Shown here piece after piece: positions 1 through 6,621 of a stretch of DNA of 46,040 bases (the stretch's first letter is position 1; the number at the start of each line of letters is the position of its first letter). A program made the position numbers and the translations under genes. The notes under the pieces are model-generated. The model was not told the DNA's origin. It saw nothing but the letters and a program-made list of their open reading frames with translations, and did no database searches. This stretch comes from an uncultured bacterium (GTDB taxonomy: Bacteria > Bacillota > Clostridia > Oscillospirales > Oscillospiraceae). The stretch lies in assembly GCA_947176765.1 (NCBI GenBank), contig CAMWRX010000014.1, forward strand, positions 1 to 46,040, written 5' to 3'.

Positions 1-136
1 AAAAACTACAAAATTTCTTCGGCGTTTTCTTACAATTTTAGATTGGCGTTGACAATCGTCCACCGTCGACTATCCATGGCCTGACCGTCCATGGCTCACA
101 TTTCGGATTTTTGTGGTGCCAGCCCACCAACAGGAC

Positions 137-173
137 AAAAGAAGAGAGCGCCTACTTAAGACGCTCTCTCATC
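137..173 (-). terminator. Intrinsic terminator, end of small-ORF pair in prophage
   Basis: GAGAGCG and CGCTCTC arms (about 144-150 and 163-169) form a stem. On the minus strand a TTCTTTTG stretch follows. The arm overlaps the last codons and stop of the 56-residue ORF, so it probably ends this minus-strand operon. Bases 1-136 hold no gene I can support, only a direct repeat TCCATGGC at about 73 and 90. Confidence 0.5.
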
Positions 174-322
174 ATCTCCATAACACTGGGCTGCGTATGA
201 AATAGAATCAGCTTTGCTATTTCGTCCGCAACCTCATCGCCTGACATTTCAACAGCGTTTTTCATAAATTTCTTGAATGGGTCCTTTTTCTTTTGCTTCT
301 TTTTCTTCTTACGTTTCACCAT
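152..322 (-). CDS. Small basic phage protein, unknown
   Basis: A 56-residue ORF reads minus from ATG at 322 to TAG at 152. The N-terminus is extremely lysine-rich (MVKRKKKKKQKKKDPFKK), followed by an amphipathic helical segment ending in MMRERLK. It begins 4 bases after the stop of the 49-residue ORF, with GAGGCGGTG upstream as a weak ribosome site, suggesting translational coupling. A lysine-rich start could bind nucleic acid, but no family is recognised. It is the last gene before the terminator at 137-173. Because it is short and of biased composition, coding is likely but not certain. Confidence 0.5.
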   Translation of the reverse strand: MVKRKKKKKQKKKDPFKKFMKNAVEMSGDEVADEIAKLILFHTQPSVMEMMRERLK

Positions 323-326
323 TCAA

Positions 327-476
327 TCACCGCCTCACTCTCGGCTTCTCAAAACTGAGAACCAGCGGCTCTGTCGGTGCGGCGTAGTATGTATCCAAGC
401 CGGTCGATGCCGCCATGGACACCACAAAGGCCAACGCCGCAATCAGGCTCAGGGCCCGCTTATGTTTTCGCTTCAT
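327..476 (-). CDS. Small membrane or secreted phage peptide
   Basis: A 49-residue ORF runs from ATG 476 to TGA 327. The N-terminus is basic (MKRKHKR), then a hydrophobic stretch (ALSLIAALAFVVSMAA) resembles a signal peptide or single membrane span, followed by a short polar tail. An AAAGGAG site lies 8 bases before the ATG, which overlaps the end of the nuclease gene by 17 bases. The strong ribosome site and overlap argue for a real gene. Position among phage replication genes gives no clear function. No family is recognised. Confidence 0.55.
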   Translation of the reverse strand: MKRKHKRALSLIAALAFVVSMAASTGLDTYYAAPTEPLVLSFEKPRVRR

Positions 477-843
477 CCTCAGCGCTCCTTTCTAAATACG
501 CCCGGTACAGCTCCAGCCAATCCTCAATGCCCATAATCACCATCCAGGGCCTCTTGGAACGACGATGGAACACTGTAGGGAAATTACCCTTACCAGCGGC
601 CTCAGCGTCTCTCTGGGCCTGTTCCATGGCTTCATAGAGGCTCAGGCGCTCAGTGCGCTTACTCTCGATGTGAATACCTTGAAGGCCAACCAGGTCTGCA
701 GCATCGCCGGTTTTGCCGCAATATTGGCTGGTACGCCTCACATCAGGGAATCCGTGCTCCCGTAACAGGTGGGCCAGCTCCAGCTCACCGTTCTGGCCTT
801 TGCGCCGGGACATGCGGCCACGTTCGCTGTTGGTCTTAGGCAT
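460..843 (-). CDS. PDDEXK / Holliday-junction-resolvase-like phage nuclease
   Basis: This 127-residue protein resembles Hjc-type resolvases and other small PDDEXK nucleases of phages, which cut branched DNA during replication or packaging. Visible motifs are an early acidic residue in GELELAHLLREHGF, then DAADLVGL, then IHIESKRTE, matching the E...D...ExK core. A basic N-terminus (MSRRKGQ) precedes it. I chose ATG 843, whose bases overlap the stop of the upstream coiled-coil gene (GATGCCTAA), indicating coupling. A longer reading frame back to 936 only covers the upstream gene. It could equally be a VRR-NUC-like or general phage endonuclease, and the substrate is inferred. Confidence 0.6.
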   Translation of the reverse strand: MPKTNSERGRMSRRKGQNGELELAHLLREHGFPDVRRTSQYCGKTGDAADLVGLQGIHIESKRTERLSLYEAMEQAQRDAEAAGKGNFPTVFHRRSKRPWMVIMGIEDWLELYRAYLERSAEDEAKT

Positions 844-1147
844 CACCGTCACCACCATAGGGCTTTGGCTCACCAAAGAGCTTTGCGATGACGGTATCCA
901 GGTCAGGGATATATGGAGCGATTGCCGGGTCAGCACAGAACCGGCGAATGGCAGCCTCTGCAGCCCTCACCCCGTTGATGTAATGCAGATGGCTGGATGA
1001 AGACCTAAGAAGAATACTGACCTGCTGTTGCAGGCGCTTGTTCTCAGCCTCCAGCCGCTCATTTTCCTGGGCGTAGGCCACAAGTAACTCGCTGAGCTCT
1101 TCACAGCTCAGACCGTCTACGGCCTCTTTATCAATATCATGTACCAT
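836..1147 (-). CDS. Phage coiled-coil protein, unknown
   Basis: This 103-residue protein starts with MVHDIDKEAVDGLSCEE and contains a clear coiled coil (LLVAYAQENERLEAENKRLQ, about residues 20-42). A C-terminal helical part ends in FGEPKPYGGDGDA. ATG 1147 was chosen because GGAGG lies 8 bases upstream; the frame continues to 1519 but only as a shadow of the neighbouring gene. It sits between the HTH protein and the nuclease and overlaps the nuclease start. A structural or scaffolding role with a neighbouring phage protein is possible, but no family is recognised. Confidence 0.55.
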   Translation of the reverse strand: MVHDIDKEAVDGLSCEELSELLVAYAQENERLEAENKRLQQQVSILLRSSSSHLHYINGVRAAEAAIRRFCADPAIAPYIPDLDTVIAKLFGEPKPYGGDGDA

Positions 1148-1217
1148 GGGCAAATCCTCCATGTCACCGTTTGCAAAGGCCCCGGCAGAGACATCCCCGC
1201 CGGGGCAGGTTCCGGTA

Positions 1218-1793
1218 TCAATCGTTGTCGCTGGCCGTGGACAGCTCCACAAGCTCCCGCATCCGGCGGAGGTAATTGTGGACGGTTGCCGTAGAACACT
1301 CCAGCTCCCTGGCCATGGACGTAACTCCATATTCTCCCCGTAAATAGCCGGGGTACAGGTCACAGAACTGGGCGAACTTGCCGGATACTGGACGACCACG
1401 CTTTTTGGGCTGAGCGGGCGGCACATCGTCCGTTGCGGCGGGCTCTTCCTCAGGAACATCGGCCACATCGGCCTGGGCCTCGATGGCCTCAGCGGGCTCG
1501 ACAGCCTCACTGGCCGCATCGGGCTCAGTCACAGCATCGGGCTCAGCAGTGGTGCCAACAGCATCGGCGGCGGGCATGTGGTAAGAGAGTGAAGAACCAG
1601 ACTCGATGGCATTCATAACACCGTTCAATGCGTCCAGCATATCGTCCAGCGTCTTGTAGCAGCCCAGCAGCACACTGCGCTCTGCATCTACGCAATCAGC
1701 GTAGATCATGAGATTGTCTCCGTTGACAAAGAAGTTGCCAATTTTATTTGAGTTGATTACCCGCTTGTTATTTTGACTGTGAATAAACATCAT
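1218..1793 (-). CDS. Phage HTH protein with AT-hook-like motif
   Basis: This 191-residue protein has three parts: an N-terminal domain of about 70 residues, a Glu/Pro/Ala-rich linker (about 75-125) built on EPAEA-type repeats, and a C-terminal DNA-binding part. That part contains an AT-hook-like PKKRGRPVSGKF and a probable helix-turn-helix in EYGVTSMARELECSTATVHN. It likely binds DNA and may regulate phage genes. The linker closely resembles one in the 578-residue protein at 3435, also at DNA level. AAAGGATAAAGG lies before the ATG-ATG start. Function is inferred from motifs only. Confidence 0.55.
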   Translation of the reverse strand: MMFIHSQNNKRVINSNKIGNFFVNGDNLMIYADCVDAERSVLLGCYKTLDDMLDALNGVMNAIESGSSLSYHMPAADAVGTTAEPDAVTEPDAASEAVEPAEAIEAQADVADVPEEEPAATDDVPPAQPKKRGRPVSGKFAQFCDLYPGYLRGEYGVTSMARELECSTATVHNYLRRMRELVELSTASDND

Positions 1794-1833
1794 CGCTACC
1801 TTTATCCTTTCTGTATGTGCGGCGGGGTGCCAC

Positions 1834-1900
1834 CGTCCCCACTATTGCAGGGACGGGGCAATGACCGCCTGGGCTTAGGTAGCACTTTGCATGCTACCAT
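1834..1900. promoter_or_regulatory. Two inverted repeats upstream of the HTH gene
   Basis: CCGTCCC/GGGACGG (about 1834-1858) and GGTAGCA/TGCTACC (about 1876-1897) lie in the 157-base gap between two minus-strand genes. The second is nested in a larger near-palindrome starting TTAG and ending CTAA. Neither has a clear T-tract, so they may be operators or leader hairpins. Confidence 0.3.
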
Positions 1901-1950
1901 TCTAACATGGGTCTGCGCTTATGTCTGTACCCAATGCGCTTCAATGTGTT

Positions 1951-2454
1951 TCATTGGAGATAGGTTGTCATTTTACCGTAGCGGCTCACAACTTTGCGGC
2001 AGTAGCCGTCGGAATAGCTGGCCTCCTTCGAAATCTCCAAATATGGCATGCGCTGGATGGCCCGCATGTAGTAGATCTCCCTGTCGTGCTGTTGTCCGAT
2101 CTCATAGGTAACAAACCAGTTTATGTTCAAATACAGACCGTGTACCAACTTCTCCATTTCATCGACCTGCCCGGAAAGGATATCGATGCGGAACACCTGG
2201 TCAGCCGTCGGATTGCTGTGGCCGCCACTGTGACTGGCAGGTGTGGCAGAAAAGCGTGCTGTCGCCGGTACGATGCCACCCTTGAGCTGTTCCAGTTCAT
2301 CCTGCATCCGGCTGATGAGGTCGAGGCCATTCCAGTATAAGTTCACAACAGCTTTCATCGTTGGCGGCTCATCATCTTGGAAACGGCACATTTCATCGTA
2401 CTTTTCCCGCCATGCATCAAGCTTTGCTTCGAGCCTCTTGCTACATCCTTCCAT
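1951..2454 (-). CDS. ArpU/RinA-like phage late transcription regulator
   Basis: This 167-residue protein has an N-terminal helical region (residues 1-60), a low-complexity linker (about 65-85) and a C-terminal sigma-like helix-turn-helix in MPYLEISKEASYSDGYCRKVVSRY. The layout and length match ArpU/RinA/DUF1492-type activators of Gram-positive phages, which usually sit just before the packaging genes and switch on late transcription. ATG 2454 has AAGGAGG 8 bases upstream, overlapping the stop of the HNH gene. The family call rests on architecture and the final HTH, so it is moderately sure. Confidence 0.5.
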   Translation of the reverse strand: MEGCSKRLEAKLDAWREKYDEMCRFQDDEPPTMKAVVNLYWNGLDLISRMQDELEQLKGGIVPATARFSATPASHSGGHSNPTADQVFRIDILSGQVDEMEKLVHGLYLNINWFVTYEIGQQHDREIYYMRAIQRMPYLEISKEASYSDGYCRKVVSRYGKMTTYLQ

Positions 2455-2466
2455 CCAGCCACCTCC

Positions 2467-3213
2467 TTACGCAACCAGGGCCAGGCAGGCTTCCAGCAGG
2501 CCCTCACGGTTGAATTCGCTGTATGCCTCGAAGTGGCCCTTCACCGTTGACTTTGTTGGATTCAACACGGCACCAAATCCACCTGCAACACGACGCTGGC
2601 CATGCAGCAGCTTCCAGACATTGCAATCCTTGATAATTGCATACGCCTGGGACGGGTGGACAACTACAGGGTCACCGGACACCATAGGGATCAGCAGCAC
2701 CTTGTCGGTTGGGTTCCACCGGCACCGGAATGTAGGCTTGCGGTTCTTTGCGTTCTGCGAGTGTGTCACCAGGCGAAGATTGAAGATACTGTCATCACCA
2801 CGCTTGCGGTTGAGATGATCCACTTCCAGACCATCGGGGATGGGGCCAAACCAGGTCGTATAAACCACCCTGGCCATCCGCTTTGAAGACAGGTAGCGGT
2901 ATCCTTCACCGTTGTCGCCCAACTTCAAAGAAACAGGCTCAGTCAGCTTAAGCGCACGACCACGCAGGCTCACCACCGTTCCGTTGGTGCCGATGGCCAG
3001 GCGTTCCTTGAGGTTCATCTTGAAGAGCTCAGGGGAGCTGTCCGGCATACCACTGGAACCCAACATGTGAGTGTAGTCAGGGCTCCAATCTGCTGAGCCA
3101 AGAATGTAGAAGATGGAATCAGGACGCAGGGCCTGGCCGTCTACAGTGACAAAGCACCGGGCCAGATTACTATTTACGATAGCGGCAAAATTCTCAGATT
3201 CGAGTTTGCCCAT
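2467..3213 (-). CDS. HNH homing-type endonuclease
   Basis: This 248-residue protein carries a complete HNH_3 motif: IPDGLEVDHLNRKRGDDSIFNLRLVTHSQN, cited here as about residues 125-155, with the DH pair and the downstream NLRLVTHSQNAKNRK. Such free-standing or intron-borne nucleases nick phage DNA and spread by homing. The preceding part (about 30-110) probably binds DNA. ATG 3213 has a perfect AAGGAGG, which is itself the arm of an 11-base inverted repeat, so translation looks controlled. I see no group I intron core around it, so it is called free-standing. It lies just upstream of the ArpU-like regulator. Confidence 0.8.
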   Translation of the reverse strand: MGKLESENFAAIVNSNLARCFVTVDGQALRPDSIFYILGSADWSPDYTHMLGSSGMPDSSPELFKMNLKERLAIGTNGTVVSLRGRALKLTEPVSLKLGDNGEGYRYLSSKRMARVVYTTWFGPIPDGLEVDHLNRKRGDDSIFNLRLVTHSQNAKNRKPTFRCRWNPTDKVLLIPMVSGDPVVVHPSQAYAIIKDCNVWKLLHGQRRVAGGFGAVLNPTKSTVKGHFEAYSEFNREGLLEACLALVA

Positions 3214-3220
3214 AAAAATA

Positions 3221-3300
3221 CCTCCTTGACAATACGGCCCACCGGAGTGGGGCGGCGTGTCAAGGAGGGTTGGTAAGTGTTAGATGCCGCCCCGGTGGGC
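3221..3300 (-). promoter_or_regulatory. Leader RNA with sequestered ribosome site (possible pseudoknot)
   Basis: On the minus strand the HNH ribosome site TGTCAAGGAGG (3231-3221) is a perfect 11-base complement of CCTCCTTGACA (3268-3258). A second stem pairs 3300-3286 with 3256-3249 and 3243-3237: 8 plus 7 base pairs with a 5-base bulge. The order of arms (B1, A1, B2, A2) is that of an H-type pseudoknot. No U-tract follows, so this is not an ordinary terminator. Confidence 0.65.
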
Positions 3301-3375
3301 GATTAGCAAAATTTCAGGTTCACACCCCAGTTCATAGACCTTTGGTTTCTAATCCTGCAATTTCTTGTTCCTATT

Positions 3376-3424
3376 ATTATAATATACACATGCTTTTGGG
3401 ATTATCACGAAATCACAGTGATTT
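3376..3424 (-). promoter_or_regulatory. Possible promoter and palindromic operator before HNH leader
   Basis: A minus-strand TATAAT (3381-3376) preceded by TGTATAT may be a -10 box. No good -35 lies 17 bases upstream, but the near-perfect palindrome AAATCAC-A-GTGATTT at 3410-3424 does lie upstream and could bind a regulator. It sits just past the stop of the 578-residue gene. Confidence 0.3.
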
Positions 3425-3434
3425 TGGGAAAATA

Positions 3435-5171
3435 TCAAGAAAATTTTTCGTGTGCTCCAGACACCTCCTTCATGCGGAGAATCATGGCGGCCTCACCGCA
3501 CTCACGCATCCGGCGAATGGCTTCCTCATCATTGACCCATGCGTTGCAGATGTACCCATTGAGAATGTCCCTGACAGACATGCAAGCCTGGGCGGCATCG
3601 TCGGTATCCTTGAACGCCTGCCTGACCTGGGCCGGGTCAGCGATTGACGGGTCAATGAGCTGGATTGCCTGACTGATTGCATCATCACGTTTTTTGCGGA
3701 ATTTCTCAATGGTGGCCTGGGTTTCATCAATAGCCTTTGTGTTCCCATTTCGTGGCATCCTGGCAGTCCACATCTTCACCTGCTGATGGTCATGGTGAGC
3801 ACACTCAAAAAGGTTAGCGGCCTTATGAGCATCAGCGACAACATCATCCGATGGAGTAGGTGAGACAACAGGGAAGTAGTAGTCCGTCACATCCACAAAG
3901 TCGACTGCATTTTCGATGACAGGAACAGCACGGCGCTCTTTGTTCATTGGGTGGAGTGTGTGGCCCATGGCAAGCATGTCAGCCCAGCACAGTTCAAAGA
4001 AGAAATCATCCAGCTGGAAGAACCACTCATTCTGACCATTCCAATCAACCACGATGCAGCGCTTTTCAAAGTTGCCCAGGTTGTCTTTGTGAGTGAACCG
4101 CCACACCGCAACATTGATATCGCCAAAGCTGGCATCCGTATGTTCTGCAGCCCACGCCATAGCTGATTTCAAATCTGGAATCTGGATACGCTCACCGGCG
4201 CTGTTGATGATGAAGGACGTGAAGCAGTTCTCCATGTACAGGAACGGCTCACCGACAGTCTCTGGAGCCGTCTGGGCGGGCTCTGTGGCCTGGGCGGTGT
4301 CATTGTCCACCGGTGGAATGGAAGCGGCCTGAGCGGGCTCTGTGGCGGTCTGGGCTGGTTCCGTCGAGGCGACGATGTACTTGATATACTCAGCGGCGGC
4401 ATGGGCGTAGAACTTAGGAGTGCGCTGTTCACCGATAGCCTCGATGACTTGTGTATTGATGGTGTCCCATACATCCATCGGGATGCAACCAAAGGCTTCC
4501 ATCTGCAAAGATGCGCCCAAAGTTACAATGTCACCATACTCCACCTCAGCCAAATCTTTGGCACCTTCACGCTTGAGCTTTGCATACTTGTCATGCCGCT
4601 TGATAATTGCATTTGCAGCGGACAGGATCCGCTTCATTTTGCGCTTGTCTATGGCGGCCTCTGCATCGTCCAGCCTGCGCATAAGCGGATACGGGTTGCA
4701 GCTGTTACGACGGCGACGCTTCGAAGGGGAGGCCCAGGGGATAGGCGTGGGAGCTTCCTGAGCGGCATCCGTGGCCGGGGTGGTATCATCAGTCACCTGG
4801 GCCTCGACGGCCTCAGCAGGCTCTGTGGCGGCCTCTGCTTCAAGCGCAGGCCAAACGACGGACACAGGCTCAGCTGGCATCGCACGCCGCACCATCGAAC
4901 AAATACGGTTGAATACCTCAACGAGCCGGTGGCAGAACTTGCTGGTGGCATTTCCATCGGATGTGGTCACGGTTAGGTTGTAGCCATCCAGCAGTGGGTC
5001 TTCCTGGATATCGATGGCCTTGATAGATGGGGCGATTGTGGAGATTGGAACCTCTTTGCCGTTCTGCATGAATACAAGCATGGGCTCAACAATGGAGAAA
5101 TCATCATCCTCATCACCAAAGTCGACCAACACCAGGGAGGTATTATTACTGTCATTAAAATTGCACGTCAT
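3435..5171 (-). CDS. Large phage protein with acidic repeat linkers, unknown
   Basis: This 578-residue protein has four visible parts. An N-terminal domain (about 1-105) is followed by an EPAEAVEAQ-type linker ending in a basic SKRRRRNS patch, a helical domain (about 165-275), a second linker of TEPAQ repeats, and a C-terminal half rich in aromatic residues with charged helices. ATG 5171 has AAAAGGAG 9 bases upstream; the upstream extension to 5270 reads through a regulatory element and is rejected. It is the first gene after one copy of the conserved upstream element. No family is recognised; a role in phage replication or early takeover is only a guess from position. Confidence 0.6.
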   Translation of the reverse strand: MTCNFNDSNNTSLVLVDFGDEDDDFSIVEPMLVFMQNGKEVPISTIAPSIKAIDIQEDPLLDGYNLTVTTSDGNATSKFCHRLVEVFNRICSMVRRAMPAEPVSVVWPALEAEAATEPAEAVEAQVTDDTTPATDAAQEAPTPIPWASPSKRRRRNSCNPYPLMRRLDDAEAAIDKRKMKRILSAANAIIKRHDKYAKLKREGAKDLAEVEYGDIVTLGASLQMEAFGCIPMDVWDTINTQVIEAIGEQRTPKFYAHAAAEYIKYIVASTEPAQTATEPAQAASIPPVDNDTAQATEPAQTAPETVGEPFLYMENCFTSFIINSAGERIQIPDLKSAMAWAAEHTDASFGDINVAVWRFTHKDNLGNFEKRCIVVDWNGQNEWFFQLDDFFFELCWADMLAMGHTLHPMNKERRAVPVIENAVDFVDVTDYYFPVVSPTPSDDVVADAHKAANLFECAHHDHQQVKMWTARMPRNGNTKAIDETQATIEKFRKKRDDAISQAIQLIDPSIADPAQVRQAFKDTDDAAQACMSVRDILNGYICNAWVNDEEAIRRMRECGEAAMILRMKEVSGAHEKFS

Positions 5172-5200
5172 ATGTAAGAACTCCTTTTCTATGGTATATC

Positions 5201-5273
5201 TTACAATAGGCGGACGGATTCTGGGGTATTCGCAGACAACGGCCATATTCTGTGAATAAAGTGTAAACAATTA
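5201..5273 (-). promoter_or_regulatory. Conserved phage upstream element, copy 1
   Basis: TTACAATAGGCGG (5201-5213) and TAAAGTGTAAACAA (5257-5270) recur before the helicase gene with identical 56-base spacing. Read on the minus strand this gives TTGTTTACACTTTA, 43 bases, then CCGCCTATTGTAA about 30 bases before the ATG. TATTGT could serve as a -10 with the distal box as an activator site. Confidence 0.55.
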
Positions 5274-5303
5274 GAGAGGACCCCGCATGCTGGGCCCTCT
5301 CCA
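5274..5303. repeat. Inverted repeat GAGAGG/CCTCTC
   Basis: GAGAGG-ACCC and GGGC-CCTCTC flank a GCATGC centre directly upstream of the conserved element. It has no T-tract on the minus strand, so it may be an operator or processing hairpin. The remaining bases to 5487 show AC-rich sequence with no ORF I trust. Confidence 0.3.
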
Positions 5304-5477
5304 GTGGGAACTCCTATTGACCTGCCTATGATATATCTGGTGCCTGTAGATATCTGTTCCAGTTGTGTCTGTTCAAAAATCCAAACAACAAAACAAAGGG
5401 TCACATGCTGGATGGTCATGAACTACCATCCACTCCTATAGTATACATGCTGGCCGCCGATTATCACAACACGGACA

Positions 5478-5512
5478 AAAAAAAGCGGGAACCCCGGATT
5501 GGGGTTCCATTT
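5478..5512 (-). terminator. Intrinsic terminator after 119-residue gene
   Basis: GGAACCCC (5488-5495) and GGGGTTCC (5501-5508) form a perfect 8-bp stem with loop GGATT. On the minus strand a run of eight T follows two bases after CCCGC. It lies 15 bases past the stop of the gene at 5527. Confidence 0.85.
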
Positions 5513-5526
5513 GTTTGCGCCTGCAA

Positions 5527-5886
5527 TCAAGACGGATTGTAGACCTCCCATTCACCGCCCGCCGTCACGTAGAAGACAGCGTTCATTCCGGCCTTCATGA
5601 AGGAGTGCATCGGCTCATGGCATAAAATCGGCGGCATGACGTGGTTGCCGTCTTGATCCACCTGCGAGACCACCACGACCCAATCATGCATGCGCCCAGC
5701 CTTTGCCATCGCAGCCTCGATAGCCTCGCCAGTGGATTCTCCGGAACCAATGAACACATCGCAGTCCTCAGTCCGCATGGCCTGCGCAGACCGTGCGATG
5801 AGTGCGATGATGGGGCCGGTGGTGATAGGCACAGCCTCAGCATGTGCTTGATTGATGATCGCCTCAATTTTCTCGTAACCTTTCAT
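5527..5886 (-). CDS. Phage protein, unknown
   Basis: This 119-residue soluble protein starts MKGYEKIEAIINQAHAEA and shows alternating helix and strand segments, including a hydrophobic strand WVVVVSQV near residue 70 and a final strand AVFYVTAGGEWEVY. A GAAAGGACAGG stretch precedes ATG 5886. A strong terminator follows it, so it closes a short transcript with the 59-residue gene upstream. No motif or family is recognised and no function is proposed. Confidence 0.6.
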   Translation of the reverse strand: MKGYEKIEAIINQAHAEAVPITTGPIIALIARSAQAMRTEDCDVFIGSGESTGEAIEAAMAKAGRMHDWVVVVSQVDQDGNHVMPPILCHEPMHSFMKAGMNAVFYVTAGGEWEVYNPS

Positions 5887-5961
5887 GTCTGTGTACCTGT
5901 CCTTTCTCGGGTGTGTATGTACCCGGCCTGATATATGTATACCAATGGTGTACTGATATTA

Positions 5962-6141
5962 TTATATGCAAGTGCCATCGCCATCATCACGGCGGCGGGC
6001 CTCATCCTCATCGAGCATATCCCACAACCACAGCATCTTCCAGAAAGTGAACCCGTCACGGTGGGCGGCCCACCTGTCCACCAGGAAGGGGGCCAGCAGC
6101 GACAACAGGCTTATTCGATGGGCGCACCGGTTACGCTTCAT
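5962..6141 (-). CDS. Small phage protein, unknown
   Basis: A 59-residue ORF from ATG 6141 (MKRNRCAHRISLLSLLAP) contains a short hydrophobic stretch and an acidic/basic tail (DMLDEDEARRRDDGDG). GTAGGAGG lies upstream. An alternative ATG at 6150 is too close to that site, which favours 6141. TATAAT on the minus strand in its 3' part (about 5955) may drive the next gene. No family is recognised and coding is moderately likely. Confidence 0.45.
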   Translation of the reverse strand: MKRNRCAHRISLLSLLAPFLVDRWAAHRDGFTFWKMLWLWDMLDEDEARRRDDGDGTCI

Positions 6142-6305
6142 CGGTAACATCGCCTCCTACTTGATATACCTAAGCATAACACAATCACCTGATAATAACA
6201 AGGCCCAGACGCATGGCCGGGCCCAGGCACACGGCAGGGTGCGGCCAGCCCACGGTGCCGGTCGTTCCTGTTGGTTGCTATTTAATATATCTTTATCTCT
6301 TAAAA

Positions 6306-6430
6306 GTTTTACACAATGGGGAATTTGGGGAATTTTTAATAGGAAAGTATCTATAGGAAATAATTATTTATCAAAAATAATTATATAGAGAGAAGGTTTT
6401 ACCTTTGAAAATTCCCCATTTTCCCCACTT
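6306..6430. other. AT-rich repeat region, possible replication origin
   Basis: This stretch contains GGGGAATTTGGGGAATTTT (6318-6336) and a near-perfect inverted copy AAAATTCCCCATTTTCCCC (6408-6426). Direct repeats ATAGGAAA lie at 6339 and 6353, and an AT palindrome ATAATTATTT/AAATAATTAT at about 6359-6384. It lies just past the 3' end of the SF3 helicase gene. The gap 6142-6621 otherwise holds no gene I can support. Confidence 0.45.
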
Positions 6431-6585
6431 ACTACGACCTACACCGGGAACCGGGCCACTGGATTGCCCATCCACGGGCCGGGGCGCAAGCCCCGTGTTC
6501 AAGGCCATGTCAATTATCAGGGGCACCCGGCGCTGTTGATGCTTACCAGTGGGCCTGCAGCTGCCGGTGTGGTATCCATAAACAC

Positions 6586-6612
6586 AAAGAAGGGGCGGCC
6601 TAAGCCGCCCCT
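6586..6612 (-). terminator. Intrinsic terminator of the helicase gene
   Basis: AGGGGCGGC (6591-6599) and GCCGCCCCT (6604-6612) form a perfect 9-bp stem. On the minus strand TTCTTTGTGTTTA follows. It lies 10 bases past the helicase stop codon. Confidence 0.8.
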
Positions 6613-6621
6613 GTGTCTGCA

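Noticed and set aside
73-97. TCCATGGC direct repeat as an iteron or CRISPR unit
   Set aside because: Only two 8-base copies, no regular spacing. No CRISPR array was seen anywhere in the window.
3214-3434. Group I intron around the HNH gene
   Set aside because: I could not find P/Q/R/S core pairings or split exons. The leader structure is explained by local stems.
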